A stretch of 64,000 nucleotides of DNA from Pacificispira sp965223125 (lineage in GTDB: Bacteria; Pseudomonadota; Alphaproteobacteria; UBA8366; Aestuariispiraceae): positions 186,001 to 250,000 of the forward strand of contig OZ244984.1 of the NCBI GenBank assembly GCA_965223125.1. The letters run 5' to 3'. Numbering within the stretch: position 1 is the stretch's first letter; each line of letters opens with the position of its first letter. Shown here in pieces: positions 42,954-51,808 of the stretch. The position numbers and the translations under genes are program-made. The notes under the pieces are model-generated. The model ran no database searches. It had not been told where the DNA came from and saw only the letters and a program-made list of their open reading frames with translations.

Positions 42954-43421
42954 ATGGACGCGATTGATCGTCGTATTCTGGCCTGTTTGCAGGAAGATGC
43001 ATCCCTTGCCACGGCGGATCTGGCGGAACGGGTGGGTCTGTCTCCCACACCCTGCTGGCGCCGGGTTCGGCAGTTGGAGGCGGCGGGCTATATCCGCAAG
43101 CGCGTCGCGTTGCTGGATCGTGATCGATTGGGGGTCGGGACCACGGTATTCGTATCGATCCGCACCCGCACCCATGCGGCGGACTGGTTGGAAAAATTCG
43201 CCCGAACCGTCGAGGCGATGCCGGAGGTTGTCGAATTCCATCGCATGAGCGGCGATGTCGATTACCTGATGAAGGTAGTCGTACCGGACATCCCTGCCTA
43301 TGATGCTTTCTACAGGCGGCTGATATCACGCATCGACCTGTCGGATGTCTCGTCGAGCTTTGCGATGGAGGAAATCAAGGCGACGACGGTTCTGCCGCTC
43401 GACTATTTGAAACAATCCTGA
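42954..43421 (+). CDS. Lrp/AsnC family transcriptional regulator
   Basis: The 155-residue regulator has the winged helix-turn-helix at the N-terminus (MDAIDRRILACLQEDASLA, then ERVGLSPTPCWRRVRQLEAAGYI) and the ligand-sensing RAM domain from about residue 65 (VGTTVFVSIRTRTH, then GDVDYLMKVVVPD). Such proteins bind amino acids and act locally or globally. AAGGAA lies 7 bases upstream of the ATG. It is divergent from the DUF6356 gene across about 157 AT-rich bases, which is where its own target site would be expected. Confidence 0.92.
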   Translation: MDAIDRRILACLQEDASLATADLAERVGLSPTPCWRRVRQLEAAGYIRKRVALLDRDRLGVGTTVFVSIRTRTHAADWLEKFARTVEAMPEVVEFHRMSGDVDYLMKVVVPDIPAYDAFYRRLISRIDLSDVSSSFAMEEIKATTVLPLDYLKQS

Positions 43422-43479
43422 TGGCACTATGTCTGTATCCAGACGCAGGGACCAACACAGGGAAACAGGGAGACGCAAA

Positions 43480-44142
43480 ATGGGTGCGATGATCAACTAC
43501 ACATGTCCCGATGGCAGCACGACCGACGGATATCTGGCTGATGCGGACGATCCAAAGGCGGCCGTGGTGGTATTGCAGGAATGGTGGGGCCTGAACGACC
43601 AGATCAAGGGCGTGGTCGACCGCTTTGCAAAGGCTGGCTATACAGCGCTGGCGCCAGATCTGTACGAAGGGCGCGTCACCAAGGATGCCGACGAGGCCAG
43701 CCATATGATGACGGGCCTAGATTTCATCGGCGCCTCTCAACAGGATGTTCGCGGTGCGCTGCAATATCTGAAACAGGCGACCGGGCAGAAAACCACCGTG
43801 CTCGGCTTCTGCATGGGCGGCGCGCTGACAATCATTGCCGGGGCGAAACTACCGGAATGCGATGCCTGCGTCTGCTACTACGGAATTCCACCCAAGGAGG
43901 CCGCCGACCCGGCAACCATCCCGGTTCCCTTCCTCGGCCATTTCGCCACTCAGGACGACTGGTGCACCCCGGAAGCCGTGGCACAGTTGAAGTCCGACAT
44001 GAAGAAGGCCCGAGGCCCCGTCGAAATCCATGAATACGAAGGCGAACACGGATTCTTCAACGAGACTCGGGACGTCTATAATCAGGAAGCGGCGGATCTG
44101 AGTTGGACCCGCACGCTGGAATTCCTGAGCCGGGTTTCGTAG
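43480..44142 (+). CDS. Dienelactone hydrolase family protein
   Basis: The 220-residue alpha/beta hydrolase starts at ATG 43480 (MGAMINYTCPDGSTTDGYL), with GGGAG 8 bases upstream. The nucleophile is the Cys in LGFCMGGALTI, as in dienelactone hydrolases, and the Asp and His are in HFATQDDWCTPE and YEGEHGFFNETRD. The oxyanion Glu is near QEWWGLND. The family opens lactones in aromatic catabolism, but many members are general esterases. No other catabolic gene is adjacent. An in-frame start at 43429 lacks support. Confidence 0.88.
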   Translation: MGAMINYTCPDGSTTDGYLADADDPKAAVVVLQEWWGLNDQIKGVVDRFAKAGYTALAPDLYEGRVTKDADEASHMMTGLDFIGASQQDVRGALQYLKQATGQKTTVLGFCMGGALTIIAGAKLPECDACVCYYGIPPKEAADPATIPVPFLGHFATQDDWCTPEAVAQLKSDMKKARGPVEIHEYEGEHGFFNETRDVYNQEAADLSWTRTLEFLSRVS

Positions 44143-44148
44143 AGCCGA

Positions 44149-44502
44149 TCAGGCTTCTACAATAACGTCGAACCCGCCATAGATCAGACGCTTGCCGTCG
44201 AAGGGCATGGGATTGGCCGCCATGTCCAGGCGGGGATCGGACATGGTCTTTGCCATGCCCGCATCCCGAACTTCTTTCGACGGCCAGACGATCCAGGAGA
44301 AGACGACTGTCTCATCCGGCTTGCATTGCACCGCCTTGGGGAAGGATGTGACCACCCCGTCCGGCACATCCGCGCCCCAGGTCTCGATGACCTGCAAAGC
44401 CCCGTTCTCGCGAAAAACCCCTGCAGCAAGCTGGGCATGATCCTGAAATTTCTGTTTGTTCGCTGTCGGAACAGCGGCAACGAATCCATCTACGAACTGC
44501 AT
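44149..44502 (-). CDS. DUF1428 family protein
   Basis: The 117-residue protein starts at ATG 44502 with AGGAGG upstream; the frame open further to 45129 is a shadow of the transporter. MQFVDGFVAAVPTANKQKFQDH at the start and FSWIVWPSKEVRDAGMAKTMSDP (in parts) are the DUF1428 pattern, a ferredoxin-like dimeric alpha-beta barrel related to antibiotic-biosynthesis monooxygenases. No function is established. It is the last gene of the TetR-led operon, 23 bases after the efflux pump. Confidence 0.87.
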   Translation of the reverse strand: MQFVDGFVAAVPTANKQKFQDHAQLAAGVFRENGALQVIETWGADVPDGVVTSFPKAVQCKPDETVVFSWIVWPSKEVRDAGMAKTMSDPRLDMAANPMPFDGKRLIYGGFDVIVEA

Positions 44503-44525
44503 TGGGGTTCCTCCTTTACTAAAGT

Positions 44526-46070
44526 TCAGCCGTGCCCGTCCTGGGCCGGTTCGTGGCCGCGCAACACGCGGTATGTCAATATCGCCAGTCCTGCCAGAGC
44601 CACCGAGGCCAGAATTGCAGTAATGTGCAGGGCGTCCATAAAGGCCATTCGGGCAGCCGCCAGCATCGCATCCCCCATGTCTGATGACATGCCGCCTGCG
44701 ACCTCCACCGCACCGGCCAGGGTCGAGCGCGCCGCCGCGATAAGAGTGGGCGGTGCGTCGCCCATCGGCACATCGACCATGCTGGTGCGATAGATCACCG
44801 TGAACAGACTGCCGATGGAGGCGATGCCGAGCGCTCCGCCCAGTTCCGATCCGGTCTCGGACAGGGCCGATGCGACGCCTGCTTTCTCGACTGGTGCCGA
44901 CCCCACGATGAAACCGGTAGTCAGCGCCACAACCGGTGTAAAACCGACCGCCTGGATGACACCGGACAGGACGACAAGTTCCAGACTGTCGGCGACGGCA
45001 AGCAGCAGGAAGCCTAAAGCGGAAATCAGCAATCCCGCTGTCATCACCGGAACCGCGGAAAACCGTGCCACGAGTCTGGAGGTGAAGGGAGAAGCAAGCG
45101 TGAAGGCAACCGCCCCCGGCAGCGACCACAGCCCCGCCTCCAGTGGTGACAGACCCGCGACGAGTTGCAGATACTGCGCAAAAAGCACGAAAGCACCGAA
45201 CAGGAAGAACAGCGCAAAGGTATTAATGCCGAGTGAGACTGAAAACACCTTTGATGCAAACAGCCGTACATCAATCAGTGGATCAGCCAACCCCGCCTGA
45301 CGGCGCAGAAAGACCACCCCCAGGATAAGGCCGATACCGATGGCTAGGCCCACCACCGACCCCATGCCGAACTCGGCCCAGGTCTTAACGCCATAGATCA
45401 TGCTCAACACAGCGACGAGTGACAGCATCGCGCTTGGGAAATCGACACCGGTCGCATCCGGATTGCGATGTTCCGGCAGCAGCTTCGGCCCCAGGATCAG
45501 CAGCAGGGCCATGACCGGCACGGCAATCAGGAAGACCGAGCCCCACCAGAAGAATTCGATCAGCACGCCGCCAGCGACCGGCCCGACAACGGCCCCGAAG
45601 GAAAAGCTCATCACCCACATGCTGATCGCGAAGGTCCGGTCCTGCGAATGCCGGAACATGCTGGTGATCAGCGACAGGGTGGAGGGGGCAAGCGTTGCCC
45701 CGGAAATGCCGAGCAACGCGCGGGCCAGGATCAACTGCTCCGCCGTCTGGGCAAAGGCGGCAAAGATCGACGTCACGCCGAAGGCCGCCGCGCCGATCAG
45801 CAGAATGCGCCGCCGACCCAACCGGTCCCCCAGCGCCCCCATGGTCATCAGGAAGCCAGCCACCATGAACCCGTAGATATCGATGATCCACAGCATCTGT
45901 CCGGCAGTCGGTTTCAGATCCCGCGCAAGTTGCGGCAAAGCCAGGTTCAGGACGGTCAGGTCCATCGAATACAGCATGCAGGGCAGTGCGATCACACCAA
46001 GCCCGATCCATTCCCGACGCCCGGCGCGCGCAGGCGTGACCGCCCCGTTCAAAACGGCATCCATCGTCAT
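44526..46070 (-). CDS. MFS transporter, DHA2 (14-helix) drug-efflux type
   Basis: The 514-residue polytopic protein shows MFS features: motif C-like GPVAGGVLIEFFWWGSVF, motif A GALGDRLGRRRILLIGAAAF and an opening MLYSMDLTVLNLALPQLARDL with the acidic residue in helix 1. Fourteen hydrophobic segments and the SmvA/EmrB-type pattern indicate proton-driven export of cationic or lipophilic compounds. It is in the TetR-led operon, 17 bases after the SRPBCC gene. Regulation by the TetR protein at 47514-48146 through the operator at 48164 is likely. Confidence 0.9.
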   Translation of the reverse strand: MTMDAVLNGAVTPARAGRREWIGLGVIALPCMLYSMDLTVLNLALPQLARDLKPTAGQMLWIIDIYGFMVAGFLMTMGALGDRLGRRRILLIGAAAFGVTSIFAAFAQTAEQLILARALLGISGATLAPSTLSLITSMFRHSQDRTFAISMWVMSFSFGAVVGPVAGGVLIEFFWWGSVFLIAVPVMALLLILGPKLLPEHRNPDATGVDFPSAMLSLVAVLSMIYGVKTWAEFGMGSVVGLAIGIGLILGVVFLRRQAGLADPLIDVRLFASKVFSVSLGINTFALFFLFGAFVLFAQYLQLVAGLSPLEAGLWSLPGAVAFTLASPFTSRLVARFSAVPVMTAGLLISALGFLLLAVADSLELVVLSGVIQAVGFTPVVALTTGFIVGSAPVEKAGVASALSETGSELGGALGIASIGSLFTVIYRTSMVDVPMGDAPPTLIAAARSTLAGAVEVAGGMSSDMGDAMLAAARMAFMDALHITAILASVALAGLAILTYRVLRGHEPAQDGHG

Positions 46071-46087
46071 CTCTCATAAACTCCGCT

Positions 46088-46576
46088 TCACACTGTCCGG
46101 GCCAGTTGCTCCAACTGGTCGGCGCATTTGCCCCACCCCTCATGGAAACCCATTGCCTCATGCGCGGCGCGGTCCTCTGCGGTCCAGTGCCGGGCGCGGG
46201 CGGTATAAAGCGTCTTTCCACCCTCCGCATCCTCAAAGGTGATGATCGCGGTCATGAACGGCTTCTCCGATGGGACCCAGGCCCGGATAAAGGCATCAGT
46301 GACGACCAGACGCTCGTCAGGCACAACCTCAAGATAAACGCCGAGATTCGGGAACTCTTCCCCTTCCGGGTTGCGCATCACGATTCTGTTCGAACCACCC
46401 GGTCGCACGTCTACCGCCACATCCGCCACGGTCCAGGGCTGTGGTACAAACCATTGCCTCAAGAGCGCTGGCTCCGTCCAGCATCGGTAAACCGCCGCCC
46501 TGGGCGCGTCTATGACGCGCGACAGAGTGAGTTCATGGTCACTTCTATCATCCAACTGTGTCATTTCCATCTCCAT
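46088..46576 (-). CDS. SRPBCC/AHSA1-domain protein
   Basis: The protein has 160-162 residues depending on the start (ATG 46576, 46570 or 46564; AAGGG suits 46570). The AHSA1-like fold is marked by LTLSRVIDAPRAAVYRCWTEPALLRQWF, read in parts, and FHEGWGKCADQLEQLARTV at the C-terminus. These START-like proteins bind hydrophobic ligands or assist stress responses. The gene is third in the TetR-led operon. Its partner set (VOC, SnoaL, DUF1428) is common in such clusters, but no function is assigned. Confidence 0.87.
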   Translation of the reverse strand: MEMEMTQLDDRSDHELTLSRVIDAPRAAVYRCWTEPALLRQWFVPQPWTVADVAVDVRPGGSNRIVMRNPEGEEFPNLGVYLEVVPDERLVVTDAFIRAWVPSEKPFMTAIITFEDAEGGKTLYTARARHWTAEDRAAHEAMGFHEGWGKCADQLEQLARTV

Positions 46577-46596
46577 CCCTTAACGGTACGGTCGCT

Positions 46597-47517
46597 CTAT
46601 TGGCAGCCTTCCGCAGATTTCGCTGCTTCCAGGATCTGTTCCGGCGTCAGTGTCTTCTGGGTGGTTGCCAGCGACCAGTGATGTCCGAAGGGATCAGCGA
46701 CAACTCCGTATCGGTCACCCCAGAACATATCCGCAACTGGCATCACCTCCGTCGCTCCGGCTTTCAGGGCACGGGCGAACCAGGCATCGACATCGTCAAC
46801 CGTCAGATGGATGGTGACCGGCGTTCCATTCAGGCTGGTTGGCGCGGCATTGCCCATTTCCGGAAACTCATCCACCACCATGACCGTTGATCCATTGATC
46901 GTGACACAGCCATGCATCAACCGACCGTCCGGGGCTGGCAGGCGCATCATCTCAATCGCCCCAAAGGCCTTCTGATAGAAATCGATGGCAGCCCCGGCAC
47001 CGGCACAGACCAGATGCGGCGTCACCGAATGAACCGGGCTTGCAGCCGTGAAATCCAGGGCTTCCGCGACCTTGTCAAAATCCGACATAAAGAAGGGTGT
47101 ATTCTTCATCGGATCAAAGGGGACGGAGACATGTTCATGGACAATGCGCCATTGCCCCTCGATGCGGCGGTAGCAGGCGCTCACCCGCATCCAGGTCATG
47201 CCACAGGGATGATCCGCCGGTTCCGGAACGAACCGATGGAAGCCATGCATGAAGGCCAGATCTCCATCGATATCGATTTGAAGATCGCGATGTTCCGATC
47301 GCAGAACCTCCGGAAAAAAGGGAAGGCACTGACGCCACAGCGCCGCGATGGCTTCTGCCCCGACCGTCCGATAGGGGGGAATTGCATCGAATAGGATCGT
47401 ATCGGGCGTATAGGCCCGGACGATGGCATCAGGATCCTTAGCCTCGATGGCGCGGGACCAGTCCGCGATCAGAGCACGGATCGCCGCCTCATCCTGCTTT
47501 TTCCGGTCGGTGGTCAT
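46597..47517 (-). CDS. Fusion of a SnoaL-like domain and a VOC (PhnB-like) domain
   Basis: The 306-residue protein starts at ATG 47517, with GGAGG upstream and the ATG overlapping the TetR stop. Residues 1-150 or so are a SnoaL/ketosteroid-isomerase-like cone: AAIRALIADWSRAIEAKD, then ILFDAIPPYRTVGAEAIAALW and RIEGQWRIVHEHVSVPF. The C-terminal 125 residues are a PhnB-type VOC domain: VTPHLVCAGAGAAIDFYQKAFG and DPFGHHWSLATTQK. Both modules usually occur as separate small proteins. Substrate is unknown. It is the second gene of the TetR-led operon. Confidence 0.83.
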   Translation of the reverse strand: MTTDRKKQDEAAIRALIADWSRAIEAKDPDAIVRAYTPDTILFDAIPPYRTVGAEAIAALWRQCLPFFPEVLRSEHRDLQIDIDGDLAFMHGFHRFVPEPADHPCGMTWMRVSACYRRIEGQWRIVHEHVSVPFDPMKNTPFFMSDFDKVAEALDFTAASPVHSVTPHLVCAGAGAAIDFYQKAFGAIEMMRLPAPDGRLMHGCVTINGSTVMVVDEFPEMGNAAPTSLNGTPVTIHLTVDDVDAWFARALKAGATEVMPVADMFWGDRYGVVADPFGHHWSLATTQKTLTPEQILEAAKSAEGCQ

Positions 47518-48146
47518 GGCATTCCTCCTTGGTTTTCTGTTTTCTGAAACAACAGTTCGATGTAGCGACGCAGGTGATCGGCGCTTGCCGCCGCGATATC
47601 CGGCCCACCCCGCCCCTTGGCCAGGATGAAAGCCCCTTGCAGCACTGCCTGGGTATGGAGAGCGAGGCTCTCCGCCGTCCAGCCACAGTCGGACATCCCG
47701 CGCTGGGCCATGGCTTCCGCAATATCCCGCTCCAGCGTGGCGGCATGACCGCTGATGCAGCGCTCGCAAGCCTTCCGGATCGCCGGTGCGGACTCATAGG
47801 CTTCCTGCAGCATCGTGCCGACGAAGCAGGTAAATTCCGCCACCGGCCCCTGCAGGATCTGCTTCCGGAAATCGATATAGGCAAGCACCCGGTCCAGCGG
47901 ATCAGCGTGATCGTGATAGGGAGCCGCCGCGAAGAAGGCGCTGGTCATCTCCTCCCAATATTCCGCTGCCGCGACCGCAAACTCTTCCTTGCTGCCAAAA
48001 TGATGAAAGAACGCCCCTTTGGTCACACCTGCCGCCTGACAGAGATCCTGCACCGACGTGGCGGCATACCCTTTGATGCGCACAAGCGATAGGCCGGCTT
48101 CGAGAAGCCTGCCGCGCGCGTCCTGTGGGGATGGTCCAAGCGACAT
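47514..48146 (-). CDS. TetR/AcrR family transcriptional regulator
   Basis: The 210-residue regulator starts at ATG 48146 (MSLGPSPQDARGRLLEAGLSL), with AAAGGA 7 bases before it. GTG 48161 is in frame but is weaker. The HTH segment is SVQDLCQAAGVTKGAFFHHFGSKEEF, read in two parts, a near-perfect TetR helix-turn-helix. The C-terminal ligand domain contains FVGTMLQEAYESAP. It precedes and is coupled to the SnoaL-VOC gene by a 4-base overlap. A perfect-type palindrome lies just upstream of its start, so autorepression is likely. The ligand is not known. Confidence 0.93.
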   Translation of the reverse strand: MSLGPSPQDARGRLLEAGLSLVRIKGYAATSVQDLCQAAGVTKGAFFHHFGSKEEFAVAAAEYWEEMTSAFFAAAPYHDHADPLDRVLAYIDFRKQILQGPVAEFTCFVGTMLQEAYESAPAIRKACERCISGHAATLERDIAEAMAQRGMSDCGWTAESLALHTQAVLQGAFILAKGRGGPDIAAASADHLRRYIELLFQKTENQGGMP

Positions 48147-48163
48147 GATCGTTCCTTTCACAA

Positions 48164-48191
48164 ACTACATACCAACCGGTCGGTATGTAGT
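48164..48191. promoter_or_regulatory. TetR-type operator upstream of the TetR-led operon
   Basis: From 48164 to 48191 a 28-bp inverted repeat has only one mismatching pair. The half-sites are CTACATACCAACC and GGTCGGTATGTAG, centred at 48177/48178. The core ACCAACCGGTCGGT resembles operators of many TetR proteins. It sits 18 bases before the TetR ATG, so binding should block its transcription; it may also affect the divergent gene at 48272. Confidence 0.85.
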
Positions 48192-48271
48192 CAATATCAA
48201 TAGTTGAACGTTTCCTGTTTTCCTTTCCCCAGGCATTGCGAAAGCGGCCAGAGTGAGTAATCTCTTCCATC

Positions 48272-49063
48272 ATGTCAGCCACCTATGAACTCCTTCGCGG
48301 CACCGCGCCCCTTCTCGTCAGCATCCCGCATGCGGGGACCGACATTCCTGCGGATATCGCCGAACGTCTGACCGCCCCCGCGCGGCGTGTGCCGGATACG
48401 GACTGGTATGTGGATCGGCTCTACGATTTCGCACAGGGACTGGGCGCTTCCGTCCTGATTGCCAATTGCTCGCGCTATGTCGTTGACCTCAACCGCCCCC
48501 CCGATGACGAAAGCCTGTATCCGGGGCAGACGACCACGGGCCTTGTCCCGGTCGACACCTTCGACGGCCAGCCGATCTATACCGACGACATAGACCCCGA
48601 TTTTTCGGAAGTCATGGGACGGATAGAGGGGTATTGGAAGCCATATCACACGGCGCTGGGCGACGAGTTGAACCGGATCAGATCACAGCATGGCCATGCC
48701 GTGCTCTGGGATGCACATTCCATCGCATCCGAGGTGCCGCGCCTGTTTGATGGCAGGTTGCCCGACTTCAATCTGGGGACAAATGTCGGCAGGAGTTGCG
48801 ATCCGTCACTGGCGGTTGCCGTCTTCGACAGGGCGCAGGCCGCATCGGGCTATACAAGTGTCCTGAACGGACGCTTCAAGGGCGGCTTCATAACCCGCAA
48901 CTATGGCAATCCGGGACGGGGCATCCATGCGCTGCAACTGGAACTCAGCCAGATCACCTATATGGACGAGGCCGATCCCTGGCCGTATCGCATTGACCGG
49001 GCCAATGCGGTGAAACCGCATCTGAAAGCCTTCCTGGAAACCTGCCTCGCCTGGAAACCCTGA
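48272..49063 (+). CDS. N-formylglutamate amidohydrolase
   Basis: The 263-residue enzyme releases formate from N-formylglutamate, the last step of one histidine-degradation route. The metal-binding motif is VSIPHAGTDIPADI near the start, with DTDWYVDRLYDFAQ, VLWDAHSIASEV and NYGNPGRGIHALQLELSQITYM, in parts, matching the FGase family. No other hut gene is visible, so the gene may serve a wider set of formyl-amino acids. It is divergent from the TetR gene over about 125 bases containing the operator. Confidence 0.9.
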   Translation: MSATYELLRGTAPLLVSIPHAGTDIPADIAERLTAPARRVPDTDWYVDRLYDFAQGLGASVLIANCSRYVVDLNRPPDDESLYPGQTTTGLVPVDTFDGQPIYTDDIDPDFSEVMGRIEGYWKPYHTALGDELNRIRSQHGHAVLWDAHSIASEVPRLFDGRLPDFNLGTNVGRSCDPSLAVAVFDRAQAASGYTSVLNGRFKGGFITRNYGNPGRGIHALQLELSQITYMDEADPWPYRIDRANAVKPHLKAFLETCLAWKP

Positions 49064-49075
49064 TCCGAGTTTTCG

Positions 49076-49306
49076 TCAGACGGGATGGTCCGCACAGTCT
49101 TCCGCGCGGTCCAGTTCTACCCCCGACTGAATCAGCATCGGAGCGGTCGCATCAGGATTTGGTGTCTGGGCGATACGCGAGGCATCGGCTTCCCACTGTC
49201 CGAGCAACCCGACACCCGCTGCGACCAGAAAAACAGCAGACAGAACCAATCGGGACCGACGCCGTATATCGGCAATCGCGAACCGCTCCTGAGTATCGAC
49301 TGACAT
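49076..49306 (-). CDS. Small single-pass membrane protein of unknown function
   Basis: Started at ATG 49306 (MSVDTQERFAIADIRRRSR), with GGGAG upstream, it has 76 residues. One hydrophobic segment (LVLSAVFLVAAGVGLLG, about 19-36) follows a basic stretch, then an acidic and polar tail with a single Cys. I do not recognise a family. The longer frame to 49414 is probably not translated. It converges on the N-formylglutamate gene. Confidence 0.55.
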   Translation of the reverse strand: MSVDTQERFAIADIRRRSRLVLSAVFLVAAGVGLLGQWEADASRIAQTPNPDATAPMLIQSGVELDRAEDCADHPV

Positions 49307-49565
49307 GATCCCTGCACTCCCCTGAAAGGTGATTCGATCAATAGAACGAACCGGTCTGATACGATCTACATCTGACAATCCAATCTTGACAAAAAAGTGG
49401 CGCTTGCGGGGCAAATCACGGACATCCCGATCATTGCTGTGACGGCTGCATGACAGTGCGGGGTGAACCTGGCCCTTATGCTTGCCCTTACGCCCCTAGC
49501 TATGGCAATACCGCATCGGTTCCTGGTATCGCGGCAGCCCCGCAATGCCGCAATGGGAGAAGTAC

Positions 49566-50438
49566 ATGACCGCGCGTGTCAGAAAAGCCGTGTTCCCGGT
49601 TGCCGGTCTCGGCACCCGATTCCTTCCGGCAACCAAGGCGATGGCAAAGGAGATGCTGACCGTCGTCGATAAACCGTTGATCCAGTACGCCGTTGAGGAA
49701 GCCATGGCGGCGGGGATCGAGGAATTCATCCTGGTCACCGGTCGCGGAAAGCAGGCAATCGAGGATCATTTCGATCTGGCCTATGAATTGAATGCCACGC
49801 TAACGTCGCGCGGCAAGACAAAGGAACTGGCGGAGGTTTCGGATTTCCTGCCCCCCGCCGGGGCCATCAAGTATATCCGTCAGACCCAGGCGCTGGGGCT
49901 GGGGCATGCGATCTGGTGCGCGCGCGACCTGATCGGGGATGAGCCTTTCGCCATCCTGTCCCCGGATGATCTTGTTCTCGGTACGACCCCCTGCATGAAG
50001 CAACTGGTCGAAGCCTATTCGGAAACCGGCGGCAGCGTCGTCGCCGTGATGGATGTTCCCCGCGACCAGACCAACCGATATGGCATTCTGGACACGCCAA
50101 ACCCGCAGGACCGTCTGGCCGAAATCCGGGGGCTAGTCGAAAAGCCGAAACCAGAGGAAGCCCCCTCCACCCTGTCAATCATCGGGCGCTACATCCTTGA
50201 CGGTTCGGTCTTTGCCCATCTTGCGCGACACGAAATCGGTGCGGGTGGAGAAATCCAGTTGACCGATGCGATGACGAAACTGATCGGAACCCAACCCTTC
50301 TTCGGCCTTCGCTTTGAGGGGGAACGTTTCGATTGCGGCACAAAGGACGGATGGCTGGCCGCCAATATCGCGTTCAGCCTGGCACGCCCGGACATGGCTG
50401 ACGCGACGCGGGCAACCCTGAAACGGTTTACGGAATAG
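49566..50438 (+). CDS. galU: UTP--glucose-1-phosphate uridylyltransferase
   Basis: The 290-residue enzyme makes UDP-glucose. It starts at ATG 49566 (MTARVRKAVFPVAGLGTRFLP) with GGGAGA 8 bases upstream. The nucleotide-binding signature GLGTRFLPATKAMAKEML, VDKPLIQYAVEEA and VEKPKPEEAPSTLSIIGRYIL (in parts) match GalU. It heads a co-oriented set with ugd (34 bases), the phosphomannomutase/phosphoglucomutase and a HAD protein, together converting glucose-6-phosphate to UDP-glucose and UDP-glucuronate for surface polysaccharide. Confidence 0.95.
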   Translation: MTARVRKAVFPVAGLGTRFLPATKAMAKEMLTVVDKPLIQYAVEEAMAAGIEEFILVTGRGKQAIEDHFDLAYELNATLTSRGKTKELAEVSDFLPPAGAIKYIRQTQALGLGHAIWCARDLIGDEPFAILSPDDLVLGTTPCMKQLVEAYSETGGSVVAVMDVPRDQTNRYGILDTPNPQDRLAEIRGLVEKPKPEEAPSTLSIIGRYILDGSVFAHLARHEIGAGGEIQLTDAMTKLIGTQPFFGLRFEGERFDCGTKDGWLAANIAFSLARPDMADATRATLKRFTE

Positions 50439-50472
50439 CTCTGAAGCGGCGGTCTTTGAGAAAGGCAAGAAG

Positions 50473-51789
50473 ATGCGAATTGCTGTAATCGGGACCGGCT
50501 ATGTCGGATTGGTGTCCGGTGCATGTTTTGCCGATTTCGGCCATACCGTGATCTGCGTTGATATCGATCCAAAAAAGGTTGAGAAACTTGAAGCGGGGAT
50601 CATCCCGATCTATGAGCCCGGCCTTGACGATATGGTCCGGCGCAATGTTGCGGCGGGGCGGTTGTCCTTTACGACCGAGATCACCAATGCCGTTCCGGGG
50701 GCCGATGCCGCCTTCATCGCGGTCGGCACCCCGCCCCGACCGGAAGACGGGCATGCAGACCTGCGCTATGTTCATGCCGCCGCCGAGGCAATCGCCGCAT
50801 CAATTACCAACTATACCGTGATCGTCGACAAATCGACCGTTCCAGTCGGAACCGCCGGACAGGTTGCCGCAATCATCGGGCGAACCCGCGACGCCCGGGA
50901 ATTCGATGTCGCGTCCAATCCCGAATTCCTGCGCGAAGGTGCGGCAATCGATGATTTTGTGAATCCGGACAGAATTGTGATCGGCACAGGCTCCAGCCGT
51001 GCCAGGGGGGTCCTGGAGGATGTCTATCGCCCCCTGAGGGATCGCGGCATCCCGATGCTGGTCACGGACCCGGAATCCGCAGAACTGATCAAATATGCCG
51101 CCAATGCCTTCCTGGCGACGAAGATCGCCTTCATCAATGAGATCGCCGACATTTGCGAGCGTACCGGCGCGAATGTCTATGAAGTCGCCCGAGGTATCGG
51201 GTTGGACAGCCGCATCGGCCCTAAATTCCTGATGCCCGGGCCTGGCTATGGCGGAAGCTGCTTTCCCAAGGATACGCTGGAACTGGTCGCAACGGCCCGG
51301 AACTGCGGCGCGCCAAGCCGCATCGTTGAAGCCGTCGTCGCCGCGAATGACGCGCGCAAGCACGGAATGGCGGATCGTGTCGCGGCAAGTCTGGGTGAGC
51401 CTGTGGCGGGCAAACGGATCGCGGTGCTGGGCTTGACCTTCAAGGCGGAAACCGATGACATGCGCGAAAGTCCCGCCATCGACATCATTGCGGGGCTTCA
51501 GAACAGCGGTGCCACGGTTGCCGTGCATGACCCAAAGGGAATGCCCGTCGCGAAATCGCTTCTCAAGAATGTTGAATGGTCCGATACTGCCTATGATGCG
51601 GTAACCGGCGCGGAAGCGGCGGTCATCGTGACGGAGTGGGCGGAATACAGAACATTGGATCTTGTGCGCCTGAGATCCCTTCTGGCGCGGCCAGTGGTTA
51701 TCGATTTGCGAAATATTCTCGATCCGGCCACAATGTCAGCAGCAGGATTTCAATATTCCAGCGTTGGGCGCACAACACCAAACGCCTGA
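50473..51789 (+). CDS. ugd: UDP-glucose 6-dehydrogenase
   Basis: The 438-residue enzyme oxidises UDP-glucose to UDP-glucuronate. The NAD loop is MRIAVIGTGYVGLVSGACFADFG (in parts, residues 1-23), followed by KSTVPVGTA and SNPEFLREGAAIDDF. The catalytic Cys is in GPGYGGSCFPKDTLEL, and GLTFKAETDDMRESPA is the C-terminal UDP-sugar-binding block. It lies between galU and the phosphomannomutase gene with short gaps, so co-transcription is likely. Confidence 0.95.
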   Translation: MRIAVIGTGYVGLVSGACFADFGHTVICVDIDPKKVEKLEAGIIPIYEPGLDDMVRRNVAAGRLSFTTEITNAVPGADAAFIAVGTPPRPEDGHADLRYVHAAAEAIAASITNYTVIVDKSTVPVGTAGQVAAIIGRTRDAREFDVASNPEFLREGAAIDDFVNPDRIVIGTGSSRARGVLEDVYRPLRDRGIPMLVTDPESAELIKYAANAFLATKIAFINEIADICERTGANVYEVARGIGLDSRIGPKFLMPGPGYGGSCFPKDTLELVATARNCGAPSRIVEAVVAANDARKHGMADRVAASLGEPVAGKRIAVLGLTFKAETDDMRESPAIDIIAGLQNSGATVAVHDPKGMPVAKSLLKNVEWSDTAYDAVTGAEAAVIVTEWAEYRTLDLVRLRSLLARPVVIDLRNILDPATMSAAGFQYSSVGRTTPNA

Positions 51790-51808
51790 CACAAACTGAG
51801 GAAGTTTT

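Noticed and set aside
44503..45129. Long 5' extension of the DUF1428 gene (frame open to 45129)
   Set aside because: The extension overlaps the MFS gene in another frame; the DUF1428 start at 44502 has a strong AGGAGG.
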